Below, piece after piece: positions 35,122 through 45,611 of a stretch of 64,000 nucleotides of DNA; the first letter of the stretch is position 1, and each line of letters opens with the position of its first letter. This stretch comes from Bacillota bacterium. Lineage in GTDB: Bacteria > Bacillota > UBA994 > UBA5500. Both the position numbers and the translations under genes were made by a program. The stretch lies in NCBI GenBank assembly GCA_029781045.1, contig JAKOXL010000024.1, positions 211,210 through 275,209 on the forward strand, written 5' to 3'. The notes beneath the pieces were generated by a model. The model did not search any database and had not been told where the DNA came from. It saw nothing but the letters and a program-made list of their open reading frames with translations.

Positions 35122-36468
35122 TTGGTTAGGGATTACTTTAGCCTTGTTCGCCACCCAGATAATGCGGCTTTGTTTCAGGCAGTAGAAATGTCTATTCTGG
35201 CAGCGCAAAGCGGCCTACCGTTGCATATTCATGCCGAAGGCTTGCGGGGCACAGGCAAGACCAGTATTCTGCGGGCCGCTAAGAGTATTGTCCCACGGAT
35301 AGAGCGGGTAAAAGGCTGTCTGTTTAACTGTGATCCTCAGGCTCCCCATTGTCCGGAACACGCTTCTTTAGGACCAGCAGAAATCGCTCAGCTTGGTACT
35401 GAATGGATACCGATGCCCTTCCTCGAGATCTCCCATTCTGCCAAAGTGGCCACTGTAGTTGGTGGTATTGACTTAGAACGACTGGTAAACCGTGCCCACC
35501 CAGAGGCCGCCCTCTTACCGGGTACTTTAGCACAGGCCCACCGAGGAATTGTGTTTGTGGACGAGATCAACCGGCTGGCTGATACGTCGCCCGAACTGGC
35601 CGATGTTCTGCTTGATGTTATGGGAACTAAGCCTGGTCGCCTGCAAATAGAAGACCCAGGTCTGCCGAAAATTGAGATAAGCAGTTTGGTAACCGTTTGG
35701 GCAGCCTCCAACCCCGATGAGGATCCGGGGCCCTTGGAAGGCATTCGTCGCCAGCTGGCTGATCGCTTTGACCTCTGCATTGGTGTAAAACGCCCTACCA
35801 GCTTTGCTACTCTGATGGCCATTTTGCAGCCCCAGCAGGAAAGCCTACAGCAAACCGAGAAGGGGCGGCAAGCTGTGGCGGCCCGCCTGAGCAATGGCCT
35901 GGGGCGTTTGCAACAGCTAGAAGTTGGTGTAGATATCCTCTCCTTCTTGGCTCAGACTTACCTTGACCACGGGCTTGAGAGTCTGCGGGCCTTAGAGGCT
36001 ATTACTTTGGCCGCTAGATTGCATGCGGCTCTGGCGGGCAAAAAGCAGGTGGATAAGGCCGACTTGCAGGCAGTGATTCCTTTGGCCCTTAAACACCGGG
36101 CAGCCCCCCATGTAATAGCTGATATAATGGAATGCCTAAGTAAGAAAGGGCAAGAAAAGCCGGTTGAGGTGCAAGAGGTGCCTGCGGTTGCTATGGAAAC
36201 GGGAGCACAAAACCGAGGCTTTCTCAGTCGCCTTTTCGGCTCTTTACGAGAGCAGGAGTCAGAAGAGAAAAGAGGGCACCTCACTGTGTCGACACCGTTA
36301 GCCATGCCCCCCCGTGGTGAAGAAAAACGTGCGGCTGTGGTGGAGAGCAATCTGCTTAATCCTGAGCTGATAACTATAGTAGCCCCTCCCAATGCGGCTA
36401 AACCGCTGACTGAGGTGGCGGAAGGTCGTATGGTTATGGGTGAGGCTGAGCTTGACCGTGATAAGTAA
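35122..36468 (+). CDS. Chelatase-like AAA+ ATPase (ChlI/BchI type)
   Basis: The 448-residue product has an AAA+ module. Its Walker A is GLRGTGKTS (near residue 41), Walker B is GIVFVDEINRL, and it has the chelatase-I features KVATVVGGIDLERL and AASNPDE. A cysteine-rich insert CLFNCDPQAPHCPEH near residue 68 looks like a metal site not typical of BchI. The C-terminal 100 residues are low-complexity. The TTG start follows GGGGGGG. It overlaps the VWA gene. In Mg-chelatase these two act together, but no porphyrin gene is near, so the true substrate (Mg, Co, Ni or a protein) is unknown. Confidence 0.85.
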   Translation: MVRDYFSLVRHPDNAALFQAVEMSILAAQSGLPLHIHAEGLRGTGKTSILRAAKSIVPRIERVKGCLFNCDPQAPHCPEHASLGPAEIAQLGTEWIPMPFLEISHSAKVATVVGGIDLERLVNRAHPEAALLPGTLAQAHRGIVFVDEINRLADTSPELADVLLDVMGTKPGRLQIEDPGLPKIEISSLVTVWAASNPDEDPGPLEGIRRQLADRFDLCIGVKRPTSFATLMAILQPQQESLQQTEKGRQAVAARLSNGLGRLQQLEVGVDILSFLAQTYLDHGLESLRALEAITLAARLHAALAGKKQVDKADLQAVIPLALKHRAAPHVIADIMECLSKKGQEKPVEVQEVPAVAMETGAQNRGFLSRLFGSLREQESEEKRGHLTVSTPLAMPPRGEEKRAAVVESNLLNPELITIVAPPNAAKPLTEVAEGRMVMGEAELDRDK

Positions 36469-38173
36469 CATCTATTTCAGCAAACAAAGGGATCTACTGC
36501 GCTACCTGAAGGCGGATGCTGGCTGCCGTGTGGGGGAGGCCGCCGTATGTAGCCGCAAGGTGCACATGGTGGATCCCTACCATCCGGAAATTGTGACGGT
36601 GGTAAGCAATGCTGATGCGGGACAGGTGTTTTACAAGCGCCGGCGTCCCGGCGAGATCATTCATATGGATATCTTCCACGAAGTTGGGAAGATCAGTCCC
36701 CAACCAATCGCCCAGGCGGTACGGAAAGGGATAGAGCACTACGCCCAGCATGTCACTCTGGAACGGGGTTATGAAGAGGCCAAGAACTTACACCAGTTGG
36801 CCCATTTCTTCGATGTCCAAACCGGCACTGGTGGCGGTCGAGTCACTGGCTCCCAACTATTTGGGCAAAAAGAATCGGTAAAGAAGGCACATTTAAACCA
36901 CGTACATCTCAGCGGAAAACTGGGAGACCATGATCTGGCCGCCGTGTTCTTCATTGTGGCTGCCGTTGAGCGGGAGATCCTGCGGCAGGGCTTGGAACTG
37001 CGACGTATTGAGTTGCTTCAGCATGAGCAGAACCAGTTTACAACCCAGTACGAGGACCTTTCTCCCTATACGGCTTTCACCGATAGTTTTCTGCGTGAGC
37101 AACCCCCTCTATCCGACGATCAGGCCTACGGCTACGAGCTGGCCATGGTAGCCGATATTATGGAAAGCTTGAATGATCTGCAGGAACTAAGCCATATGCT
37201 CAAGGAAGTGCAGGCTGGTGGGCGCTTGCCCTCAGGCGGAACCTATGGCTCCTGCTGGCAAGACACATGGATCAAGGTGGAAGGGTATGGTCTAGTCTCC
37301 CGTCAGGGCAATCGTTACCGCCTAACTGAGGCCGGTTTAGAATTGAGTCGGCGCTTGTTAGTCAACGCCAGGGAGATCGAGACCAGTTTGCGGCAACAGA
37401 GCATTCTGTGGGCAAAACAGGCGGGGTGGAGTGGAGGAAACCTCGGTGCCCCCTATGGAGGTGAAACGGTGCGCCGAGGGCTAACTAGGCGTAAAGTTGT
37501 GCCGTGGAGGGGGGAGTTCTTGGCTGTAAGCCCTACCATTATCAACGCCTTCACGCGCTCCGGGCTGTTGAGGGGAGAGCAGTGGAGTATTGCACAAGAG
37601 GACTTGCGTTTCGAGCAGCGGCAAGCCAGAAGCAGTATTGACATCTGCCTCTTGCTGGATGCATCTGCCAGCATGTTGGGTAAGCGAATCAAGGCAGCCA
37701 AGAATCTGGCGGAGCACCTAGTGCAGAACAGTCGGGACCGCATTTCGGTAATAACCTTCCAGGAGCAGGCGGTGAATGTGGTGGTGCCCTTTACCCGCAA
37801 TCGACTGCTTATTAGGCGCTGTCTTGACACCATTAAGCCGGGGGGATTGACTCCTTTGGCTGCCGGGTTGCGCAAAGCAACCGATCATATACGGGCCCAA
37901 TGTCGCCGTCCCGGCCTCTTATTGCTGGTCACCGATGGTATCCCCACCCTAGGGGAGAAAGAGGTGGACCCTTTGCAGGACGCACTGGTAGCGGCCCGAG
38001 ACTTCCGGGCCAAAACCAACTTTCATCTCTGCTGCATCGGTCTGCAACCGAATCACAATATCCTGCGTAAAGTCGTGGGCGAGGCCGCCGGTAGCCTACA
38101 TATTATTGAAGAACTGGATGCAGCCAGTCTCCTGCGCATTGCGGCTAGCGAGCGTAACAAGGCTGGGCAGTAA
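36440..38173 (+). CDS. VWA-domain chelatase-like protein (ChlD type)
   Basis: The 577-residue partner of the preceding ATPase has a C-terminal von Willebrand A domain with a MIDAS motif DASASM (about residue 404) and LVTDGIPTLGE. A long N-terminal region resembles no enzyme I can name (QTGTGGGRVTGSQLFG). The likely start is GTG 36440 or GTG 36458; both overlap the ATPase end. ATPase plus VWA pairs form ring complexes that insert metals or remodel proteins. Function here is not known; the pair is a candidate for cobalt, nickel or magnesium insertion. Confidence 0.83.
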   Translation: MRLSLTVISNIYFSKQRDLLRYLKADAGCRVGEAAVCSRKVHMVDPYHPEIVTVVSNADAGQVFYKRRRPGEIIHMDIFHEVGKISPQPIAQAVRKGIEHYAQHVTLERGYEEAKNLHQLAHFFDVQTGTGGGRVTGSQLFGQKESVKKAHLNHVHLSGKLGDHDLAAVFFIVAAVEREILRQGLELRRIELLQHEQNQFTTQYEDLSPYTAFTDSFLREQPPLSDDQAYGYELAMVADIMESLNDLQELSHMLKEVQAGGRLPSGGTYGSCWQDTWIKVEGYGLVSRQGNRYRLTEAGLELSRRLLVNAREIETSLRQQSILWAKQAGWSGGNLGAPYGGETVRRGLTRRKVVPWRGEFLAVSPTIINAFTRSGLLRGEQWSIAQEDLRFEQRQARSSIDICLLLDASASMLGKRIKAAKNLAEHLVQNSRDRISVITFQEQAVNVVVPFTRNRLLIRRCLDTIKPGGLTPLAAGLRKATDHIRAQCRRPGLLLLVTDGIPTLGEKEVDPLQDALVAARDFRAKTNFHLCCIGLQPNHNILRKVVGEAAGSLHIIEELDAASLLRIAASERNKAGQ

Positions 38174-38195
38174 GAAGTCTGTCGGTACCATAGAG

Positions 38196-38225
38196 ATAAG
38201 GGACTGTTTGCTGACAGTCCCTTAT
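38196..38225. terminator. Bidirectional hairpin between convergent VWA and chemoreceptor genes
   Basis: A perfect 12-bp stem ATAAGGGACTGT/ACAGTCCCTTAT with a six-base loop. It lies between gene ends on both strands; T-tracts are weak on either side. Confidence 0.65.
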
Positions 38226-38235
38226 TGCTTATATA

Positions 38236-40188
38236 CTATTTACTCAACTTAAAGGCGCCTATGGCTGTCCGCAGTTGATCAGCTAAGCGGCTAAGATCAT
38301 TGGCCGCCTTGCTAATCTGCATGATCTGTGATGTCTGCTCTTGGGAAGCGGCCGTAACTTGCTCTGCCGAGGCCGCGCTTTGAGTGGATACGGCACTCAC
38401 GTTATGAATCACTTGTACCACCGATTGGGCGTGCTCCATTAATGCCTGCAAACCCGAGGTTATACCGGCCACTTGATTGTCGGTCTGCTCGATGGCCTCC
38501 GTAATGCTATGGAAGGAATCGGCGGTTTGCTGCACCGCGGAACGGGCATGGGCTGCCGCCTGGCGGCTGGCTTGCATTTCTTGTACCGCCTGCTCCGTCC
38601 CATGCTTCACTCGTCTGATCAGTTCTGCGATCTCCTTGGTGGAGTTGTCGGTCTGTTCCGCCAAGACTCGCACCTGCTCAGCCACCACCGCAAAGCCTAG
38701 GCCGTGCTCACCGGCGCGGGCTGCCTCTACCGCCGCGTTCAAGGCCAGTAGATCAGTCTGACCTGATATGCCGCCAATAATCTCCACGATGCGGCCGATT
38801 TCCTCCGAATAGAGGTTTAGCTGGCGGATTGTGGCTTCCGCATTATCAACGGCGTTAACTGTTTGCTCCACTGCCCGGTTCTGCTCATCCACCACCAGAA
38901 GTGCCTGGCGGGCCATTTCCTTAACTTGTCTACTGGTCGCTCCGGCTTGCGTAGCCTGATCCAACATACGTTGTGCCGAAGCGGCCATCTCTTCCACCAG
39001 ATGACTGCCGTGGGTTGCTTCTTCTGCTAGACGGGCAGCGCCGGTGGCTACTTCTTGAATGGTAGCACTGACCTGTTCCGTAACATAACCAGCTTCCTGA
39101 GCATTAAAGGCTAGCGTTTCAGAGGCCGCCACCAACTCGCGGGCGGCTCCTTCCATATCTCCCACCAGCTGGCGTAGACTCCTGACCATGGCATTAAAGT
39201 TGTTGGCCAGCACTTCCAGTTCGTCTTTAGTCGATATTTCTACTTGCTGATCCAGCTGACCGCTGGCCAGGACCGACGTGGCTGCCGAGAGGCGAGTGAT
39301 GGGGTTTACCAACGTGCCCGAATAGAAATAGACTAACGTACCCGCAGCCAGCAAGCAAACAAGTCCCACCAGGATGATGTTACTCTGGCCTCCCATCTGA
39401 GCATATGTAGCCGTCTTGGTTGGAATGAGATGGGTTAGCCCCCAATCGGTGGTGGCCACTGGCGCATAGGAAATCAGGTAAGGGGTCCCATCCAGCGGGA
39501 AGGCAGTAATACCACTCTCACCGAGCAGCACATCTCGGTAGGCATCACCAATGGCCCCATGTCGAACTCCTCGCCGTAAATCGCCCTGCATAATGGCACT
39601 GGGATCGCTGCTCAGCACTGCCTCGCCAGACTGGTTGATAACAGTAATTTGACCTCCGGCAGATGCTAACCAATCTGAAAACGATTGCAGATTGAGCAAA
39701 TAGCCAAAGACTCCTGCGATCTCGCCATTATCGGCCGTGATGGTGGTCCAAATAGGCATTTGCCAATAGCCTTCAGCGTGAAGTAAGGGGTCAGCAACAC
39801 CGGCGGCTAGCTCACTCAAGGGCAGAGCTGCCAGGTCGTCCCAGATAGCTCCTACGGCTAGAATCTCATCTTGCCAGCGTAAGTATACACCCGTCAAGTC
39901 GGAGTTGGCTGCCAGTAAACGCTCAAGGTCCTCGGTTGTCAGTTGTGTTGCAGGGGTAAGGGTAAGGGTATGGTACAGTTGGTCTTGATACTGGTCAATC
40001 TGTTGGCGTAGCTGTTGGGCCAATGTCTGCGTATTGGCCAATGCCTCCGCCCGCACAATGGAGGACAGAGTGTTACTTACAGTTTTGCTTAGAGTAAGGC
40101 CAACTGCAACGATGGCAATAGCTATGAGAATGATAACGGTTAGGGTCAAGCGGTTGCGCAAGCTCCCATATGTAGTGCTTTTGCTCAT
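38236..40188 (-). CDS. Methyl-accepting chemotaxis protein
   Basis: The 650-residue chemoreceptor has one membrane helix near residues 13-35, an extracellular dCache-like sensor to about residue 270, a second helix (about 275-298), a HAMP domain with [20 protein letters not shown], and a cytoplasmic coiled coil. The signalling tip [45 protein letters not shown] is conserved. The ATG follows AAGGAGG. There is no CheR-binding pentapeptide at the C-terminus. The ligand cannot be predicted. No other chemotaxis gene lies in the window. Confidence 0.94.
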   Translation of the reverse strand: MSKSTTYGSLRNRLTLTVIILIAIAIVAVGLTLSKTVSNTLSSIVRAEALANTQTLAQQLRQQIDQYQDQLYHTLTLTPATQLTTEDLERLLAANSDLTGVYLRWQDEILAVGAIWDDLAALPLSELAAGVADPLLHAEGYWQMPIWTTITADNGEIAGVFGYLLNLQSFSDWLASAGGQITVINQSGEAVLSSDPSAIMQGDLRRGVRHGAIGDAYRDVLLGESGITAFPLDGTPYLISYAPVATTDWGLTHLIPTKTATYAQMGGQSNIILVGLVCLLAAGTLVYFYSGTLVNPITRLSAATSVLASGQLDQQVEISTKDELEVLANNFNAMVRSLRQLVGDMEGAARELVAASETLAFNAQEAGYVTEQVSATIQEVATGAARLAEEATHGSHLVEEMAASAQRMLDQATQAGATSRQVKEMARQALLVVDEQNRAVEQTVNAVDNAEATIRQLNLYSEEIGRIVEIIGGISGQTDLLALNAAVEAARAGEHGLGFAVVAEQVRVLAEQTDNSTKEIAELIRRVKHGTEQAVQEMQASRQAAAHARSAVQQTADSFHSITEAIEQTDNQVAGITSGLQALMEHAQSVVQVIHNVSAVSTQSAASAEQVTAASQEQTSQIMQISKAANDLSRLADQLRTAIGAFKLSK

Positions 40189-40370
40189 GCTGAAACCTCC
40201 TTGGCGTCCTCTATGGAAAACAATGCTATAGTACTTATTTGGACGTATTTTGACATTTTCCTTCTAGATTTGCCAAAGTTCATATCCCCATGCCGTCTAC
40301 CCCTTTGGGTATTGGCAGGATATTGACCGCATGAGGGTGAATCTTCTTAAGGGGAAGAAGGTGAGACATC

Positions 40371-42830
40371 TTGCGGGATGAAGTTTGGCAGATTAAGGAA
40401 AGAGAGCGGGAGCTAGCTCGTGCCATCGCACCAAAGTTTGATTTGCATCCGGTAGCTGCCGAAGTGATGCTGCAGCGGGGAATAAGGGAAGAAACGGCCA
40501 TGCGGCGATTTCTTTACCCCGATTTAAGTCACCTGCACGATCCCTGCTTGCTACCAGCAATGGACAGAGCAGTGCAACGTATTCGTTGGGCCATTGAGCA
40601 GAGAGAAACCATAGCTATATACGGTGACTACGATGTGGATGGCCTCACGGCAACTGCCCTTTTGGTTAGCTACTTTCAGGAATTGGGAGTTGATGTGATC
40701 TATCATATACCCCAAAGGCTGGAGGAAGGCTATGGTGTCCATAGAGAAGTAATAGCTGAGCTGGCTCAGCGGGGCGTGCAACTGCTGATTACGGTAGACT
40801 GTGGTATCAATGCCCAGGAGGAAATTGTCTTTGCCCAAGAGTTGGGCATGGATGTGATAATTACCGACCACCATACGCCCGAGGCTTCGCGGCTACCGGA
40901 TGCCCTAGCTGTTATCAATCCGAAGTTGGCCCCCGCATACCCCTTCAAGGAACTGGCCGGGGTAGGGGTGGCATTGAAGTTGGTGCAGGCATTGGGCGGA
41001 CTGGCGGCAGCAGCCAAATACTTGGACTTGGCGACTCTGGGTACCATTGCCGACGTGGTGCCGTTGTTGGATGAGAACCGAGTCATTGTTCGCTTTGGCC
41101 TTGAGGCATTGGGTAACAGCCAACGGCCCGGAGTCAAGGCTCTATTGGCGGTAGCCGGCTTGGACCCCAGTAAGCTAGGTGCAGGGCAAGTGGCTTTCAT
41201 CATAGCGCCTCGTCTCAATGCGGCTGGCAGACTAAACGAGGCTCAGGTTGCCCTTGAGTTGCTACTTACAGGGGACTATACTTTGGCATTGGAGCTGGCT
41301 GAGAAACTGGAAAGCTTTAATGCGCAGCGCCAGACGGTAGAACAACGCATATTCGAAGAAGCTGATGCAATGGTTGCCCAGCTGGCCCCGGACGAACGCT
41401 GGTGCCTTGTCTTAGCCAAGGCCGATTGGCACCCGGGGGTTATTGGCATCGTGGCCTCCCGTCTGGTGGAGCGTTATCACAGACCAGCTATTCTTTTGAC
41501 CATTGCAGGTCAGGAAGCCAGGGGCTCGGGCAGGAGCGTTCCCGGCTATGACTTGGTGGCCAGTTTGACAGAGCATGCTCATCTTTTGCTGTCCTACGGC
41601 GGGCACCGAGCGGCAGCGGGACTTACCTTGGCCACGTCTCAGATTCCGGCTTTGCGAGCCGCTCTCAATACCCATGTGCGGGCCCGTCTCACGGCCGAGC
41701 AGCTCCGACCCTGTGTTTATCTAGACGGAGAGTTGGACCCGTCAGAGATTACCCTAGATTTAGTTCATTCCTTAGAAAAACTGGGGCCCTATGGGGCGGG
41801 GAATCCGGAGCCCGTGTTCTGCAGCAAACGTTGGCATGTGCAACGGGCTAACCCTTTGGGCCGGGAATGCCAACACGTTAAACTGGAACTCAATGGTGGT
41901 GGGCTGCCGTGGGAAGTATTGGCCTGGCGGCGTAGCCAGGACTTGGCCCAGTTTAACCAGACCCAGTGGCTCGATGTGGCCTATACGCCGCAAGTTAACC
42001 ACTGGAACGGGCAGGAGCGTCTAGTTTTGCACCTGAAAAGCTGGCGTCTCCCCCCTCCCGATGAGACAATAGCGGTCTACGATGCCCGTTTTCTTTTGAA
42101 TAGGGAATCCTACTTACAAGGGCTATTTGAACAAGAAAAGACTGTTTTGGTGCTATTCTGGCCGGCTTTCAGCTTGCCAGCGTGGCCGACTTTGCAATCA
42201 GCCCTGGAGGAGCTTCCTTTGTGGCAGTCTCCCCACCCCCTCTATCTGCGACTAATTGAAGGGCGTTGGCAAGCGGCTCCTCCCCAGTCACTACCGGAGG
42301 CCTGTGATCTGGTATGGCTTGATGTTCCCCAAGGCTTGCCCAGTCTGGAACGGCTAACTGCCGACTTGGGCGAGAGCCTCTACCATCACAGAATCCATCT
42401 ATTGTATAATGTGAATGATGTTGACCGCATCTATAGCTTTTGGGCAGAGAACGGACCGAACCGCTCGGCCCTAGCCACCCTCTATCGCGGGTTGAAGACG
42501 GCAGGACAACGTAGCTGGCGCTGGGGGGAGATCGCCCGCATTGTGCAGAAGGACGGTTTCTTAGGCTTGCCAGATCAGATTCACTTTCATCTACGAGTGT
42601 TAAAGGAGCTGGCGCTAGCCGAATATGCCTGTAGTAGCGAAGGGGTTTCGATTGACTGGTTGCCTGAGCCGATGGAGCGGCAGCAGCTTTCTAACTCTAC
42701 CGCCTTCGTACAGGCTCAAGTCGCATTAGCCGCTTTTGCGGAAGCGAGGAACTGGCTCCGTGGGCCCGATGCTGGCAGTATTGTTGCCCGCAGCCTTCGC
42801 AGCTTGATTCCCGCCACCGTTTCAAGATAA
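40371..42830 (+). CDS. recJ: Single-stranded-DNA-specific exonuclease RecJ
   Basis: RecJ is a 5'-3' exonuclease in recombination and repair. The 819-residue product has the DHH-phosphoesterase motifs GDYDVDGLTATALL (near residue 84), VDCGINA, ITDHHTPEASRLPDA and the DHHA1 block APRLNAAGRL. An OB-like region follows, and a C-terminal extension of about 200 residues common in clostridial RecJ. TTG start with GAAGAAGGTGAG upstream. It begins a recJ-apt-relA-dtd gene run of the standard Bacillota order. Confidence 0.95.
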   Translation: MRDEVWQIKERERELARAIAPKFDLHPVAAEVMLQRGIREETAMRRFLYPDLSHLHDPCLLPAMDRAVQRIRWAIEQRETIAIYGDYDVDGLTATALLVSYFQELGVDVIYHIPQRLEEGYGVHREVIAELAQRGVQLLITVDCGINAQEEIVFAQELGMDVIITDHHTPEASRLPDALAVINPKLAPAYPFKELAGVGVALKLVQALGGLAAAAKYLDLATLGTIADVVPLLDENRVIVRFGLEALGNSQRPGVKALLAVAGLDPSKLGAGQVAFIIAPRLNAAGRLNEAQVALELLLTGDYTLALELAEKLESFNAQRQTVEQRIFEEADAMVAQLAPDERWCLVLAKADWHPGVIGIVASRLVERYHRPAILLTIAGQEARGSGRSVPGYDLVASLTEHAHLLLSYGGHRAAAGLTLATSQIPALRAALNTHVRARLTAEQLRPCVYLDGELDPSEITLDLVHSLEKLGPYGAGNPEPVFCSKRWHVQRANPLGRECQHVKLELNGGGLPWEVLAWRRSQDLAQFNQTQWLDVAYTPQVNHWNGQERLVLHLKSWRLPPPDETIAVYDARFLLNRESYLQGLFEQEKTVLVLFWPAFSLPAWPTLQSALEELPLWQSPHPLYLRLIEGRWQAAPPQSLPEACDLVWLDVPQGLPSLERLTADLGESLYHHRIHLLYNVNDVDRIYSFWAENGPNRSALATLYRGLKTAGQRSWRWGEIARIVQKDGFLGLPDQIHFHLRVLKELALAEYACSSEGVSIDWLPEPMERQQLSNSTAFVQAQVALAAFAEARNWLRGPDAGSIVARSLRSLIPATVSR

Positions 42831-42875
42831 ACTTTAGTGTTGCCAGTTTTAGACACTGGAGAAGGAGGCCGTTTG

Positions 42876-43388
42876 ATGAACCTTTACGAAAAAATCCGTG
42901 ACATCCCAGATTTTCCTCACGAAGGCATAATGTTCCGTGATATTACACCCCTCTTGCAGGACGCTGCCGCTCTCAAGCAGGCGATAGACACCCTGAAGGA
43001 GAAACTAGAACCCTATGATTTTGACATTATAGTGGCCCCTGAGGCACGGGGCTTTATTCTAGGTGCGCCGTTGGCCTATAGTCTAGGGAAGGGCTTTGTG
43101 CCAGCTCGCAAGCCGGGCAAGTTGCCTGGCAAGACACGACGGATTACTTACGAGCTGGAATATGGTACCGATGCACTTGAAATTCACGCTGATGCCATAG
43201 TCCCCGGACAGAAAGTGCTGGTGCTCGATGATCTACTGGCTACCGGTGGCACTATTCTATCGACTATCAAGCTGGTCGAAGAGGAAGGCGGGGAAGTTGT
43301 GGCTACAGCTTTCCTCATTGAGCTGCTAGACCTGAAGGGACGCGAGCAATTGAGTAAGTACCCGGTGATCTCGCTGCTACAGTATTAA
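42876..43388 (+). CDS. apt: Adenine phosphoribosyltransferase
   Basis: Converts adenine and PRPP to AMP. The 170-residue product has DIPDFPHEGIMFRDITPLL at its start, APEARGFILGAPLA, ARKPGKLP and the PRPP motif VLVLDDLLATGGT. The ATG at 42876 follows GAAGGAGG; the frame opens 13 codons earlier without family similarity. It lies between recJ and relA as in Bacillus. Confidence 0.97.
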   Translation: MNLYEKIRDIPDFPHEGIMFRDITPLLQDAAALKQAIDTLKEKLEPYDFDIIVAPEARGFILGAPLAYSLGKGFVPARKPGKLPGKTRRITYELEYGTDALEIHADAIVPGQKVLVLDDLLATGGTILSTIKLVEEEGGEVVATAFLIELLDLKGREQLSKYPVISLLQY

Positions 43389-43421
43389 GGGGGATCGCAC
43401 GGCAGGCAAGAGGTTGAGAGC

Positions 43422-45593
43422 ATGTTTCCACCCGAATTACTTCCTCTGTTGGAGAAAGTGCAAAGCTATAACAAGCAAGCCGATTTCTTAAGAATTGAGC
43501 AGGCCTATCTTTATGCTGCCCGCGCCCATGCCGGGCAGCTACGCGCATCTGGGGAAGATTACATTATCCATCCCTTGGGTGTTGCCATTGTTTTAGCGGA
43601 GATCGGGCTCGATACGGATACAATTGTGGCCGCCTTACTCCACGATGTGGTTGAAGATACGGATGTCACTCTGGCAGAAATCGAAGAGAAATTCGGCTCT
43701 ACTGTGGCTCGCTTGGTGGACGGAGTCACAAAACTTAGTCGTCTAGAAGACTTGAATCGGCAGGAACGGCAAGCTGAGAATCTGCGCAAAATGTTTTTGG
43801 CCATGGCTGAGGATCTGCGGGTCATCTTAATAAAGTTGGCGGATCGCCTACACAACATGCGAACTCTAAGCTATCAGCCTCCGGAGAAGCAAAAGGAGAC
43901 GGCCCTAGAAACCCGAGATATTTTTGCTCCCCTTGCCGGTCGCCTGGGGATTAGCCGCATCCAATGGGAGCTGGAAGACTTGTCCTTTCGCTACCTAGAA
44001 CCCCAGAAGTACCGTGAAATTGCGGAGTTGGTAGCGCGTAAGCGGGAAGTACGAGAGGATATCATTAACCATGCCATCGCGGATCTGCGGGAACGGCTGC
44101 GGGAGGTAGACATCGAAGCTGATATATCGGGTAGACCTAAGCATTTTTACAGTATATACCGCAAGATGCAGGCGGGACGCACTTTTGAGGAGATCTATGA
44201 CCTAACGGCTATCAGGGTTATCGTTAATACTGTTAAGGAATGCTATGAGGTCTTGGGGCTTATTCACAGCATTTGGCGCCCCATACCCGGCCGCTTTAAG
44301 GATTATATTGCCGTCCCCAAACCCAACATGTATCAATCGCTGCATACCACGGTGATCAGTGACCGGGGTGAGCGTTTGGAAATCCAGATCCGTACCTGGG
44401 AGATGCACCGGGTGGCTGAGACAGGAATTGCTGCCCACTGGCAATACAAGGAGGGCGGCAAGACCGACCAAAAGCTGGCGGAGCGCTTTACCTGGCTGCG
44501 TAGCATTCTGGAGTGGCAACAGGAGCTCAGGGATGCGCAAGAGTTTGTGGATGGCGTCAAGATAGAGCTTTATCCCGATGAAGTTTTTGTTTTCACACCC
44601 AAAGGCGATGTTATTAATCTGCCGGCCGGCTCCATTCCGCTAGACTTTGCCTACCGTATTCATACCAACATTGGTCATCGTTGCGTTGGTGCTAAAGTGA
44701 ATGGACGAATAGTACCGCTTAACTATCAACTGCAAAACGGAGACTTGGTGGAAATCCTTACCTCCAACAAAGTCAAAGGGCCGAGCAAAGATTGGCTGAA
44801 GATGGTGCGCACTTCTGGTGCCAAGAGCAAAATTCGGGCCTGGTTTAAGCGCGAGCAGCGTGAGCAGAATATCAGCAAGGGCAAAGAGATGCTGGAAAAA
44901 GAAGTCAGCCGGCTGGGAATAGAGCCTCATGTTCTACTGACGGAAGAACGGCTGCAGCGGGTGATGAGCAAGTACAACTTCCAGGGTATTGATGATCTCT
45001 ATGCTTCCTTGGGATATGGTGGCACGTCGCTGATTGCTGTAATACAAAAACTAGTGGCCGATTACCGGGAAGAGCAGGGAGCGGCAGAGGCTATTAAGAT
45101 TCCCCTTGAGGAGCCAGTTCCGAAGCGCCACACAGATAGTGGCATTAGGGTCGAAGGCCTGCCCGATGCTCTCATTCGCTTTTCCCGTTGCTGTAACCCG
45201 GTTCCCGGCGACAGCATTATTGGCTACATTACTAGAGGACGAGGGGTCTCTATCCATACGACTACTTGTCCTAATGCGAAGGCTTTGCAGAAGGAACCGG
45301 AACGGCTTATCGAAGTCTACTGGGATGAACAGGATCGGGGCACCTATCCGGTGCGCATAGAGCTTACTGCCCTCGATCGCCCTGAGTTGCTGCGGGATGT
45401 GGTGCAAGTCTTGGCAGAGGCCAGTATCTCCATCAGTGCCCTGCAAGCGAGGGTAGAGAAGAACGGAACGGCTGTATTGACTTTTACCATCGTGGTGAGA
45501 GATCGCCAGCATCTGATTGCAACGCAGGAGCGCTTAGGACGCATCCGTGATGTGTTTACGGTGCAAAGAGTAGCTGCTCCGGGAGTCCATTAG
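43422..45593 (+). CDS. relA: Bifunctional (p)ppGpp synthetase/hydrolase (RelA/SpoT family)
   Basis: The 723-residue Rsh protein has an N-terminal HD hydrolase (HPLGVAIVLAE, LLHDVVEDTD), the synthetase domain with GRFKDYIAVPKPNMYQSLHTTV, a TGS domain (VFVFTPKGDVINLPAGS) and a C-terminal ACT domain (ALDRPELLRDVVQVLAEA). The RFKD form of the catalytic loop matches the RXKD of bifunctional enzymes, and the intact HD supports hydrolysis. AGAGGTTGAG precedes the ATG. Confidence 0.96.
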   Translation: MFPPELLPLLEKVQSYNKQADFLRIEQAYLYAARAHAGQLRASGEDYIIHPLGVAIVLAEIGLDTDTIVAALLHDVVEDTDVTLAEIEEKFGSTVARLVDGVTKLSRLEDLNRQERQAENLRKMFLAMAEDLRVILIKLADRLHNMRTLSYQPPEKQKETALETRDIFAPLAGRLGISRIQWELEDLSFRYLEPQKYREIAELVARKREVREDIINHAIADLRERLREVDIEADISGRPKHFYSIYRKMQAGRTFEEIYDLTAIRVIVNTVKECYEVLGLIHSIWRPIPGRFKDYIAVPKPNMYQSLHTTVISDRGERLEIQIRTWEMHRVAETGIAAHWQYKEGGKTDQKLAERFTWLRSILEWQQELRDAQEFVDGVKIELYPDEVFVFTPKGDVINLPAGSIPLDFAYRIHTNIGHRCVGAKVNGRIVPLNYQLQNGDLVEILTSNKVKGPSKDWLKMVRTSGAKSKIRAWFKREQREQNISKGKEMLEKEVSRLGIEPHVLLTEERLQRVMSKYNFQGIDDLYASLGYGGTSLIAVIQKLVADYREEQGAAEAIKIPLEEPVPKRHTDSGIRVEGLPDALIRFSRCCNPVPGDSIIGYITRGRGVSIHTTTCPNAKALQKEPERLIEVYWDEQDRGTYPVRIELTALDRPELLRDVVQVLAEASISISALQARVEKNGTAVLTFTIVVRDRQHLIATQERLGRIRDVFTVQRVAAPGVH

Positions 45594-45611
45594 GTGCAGA
45601 GAGGAGGAACC

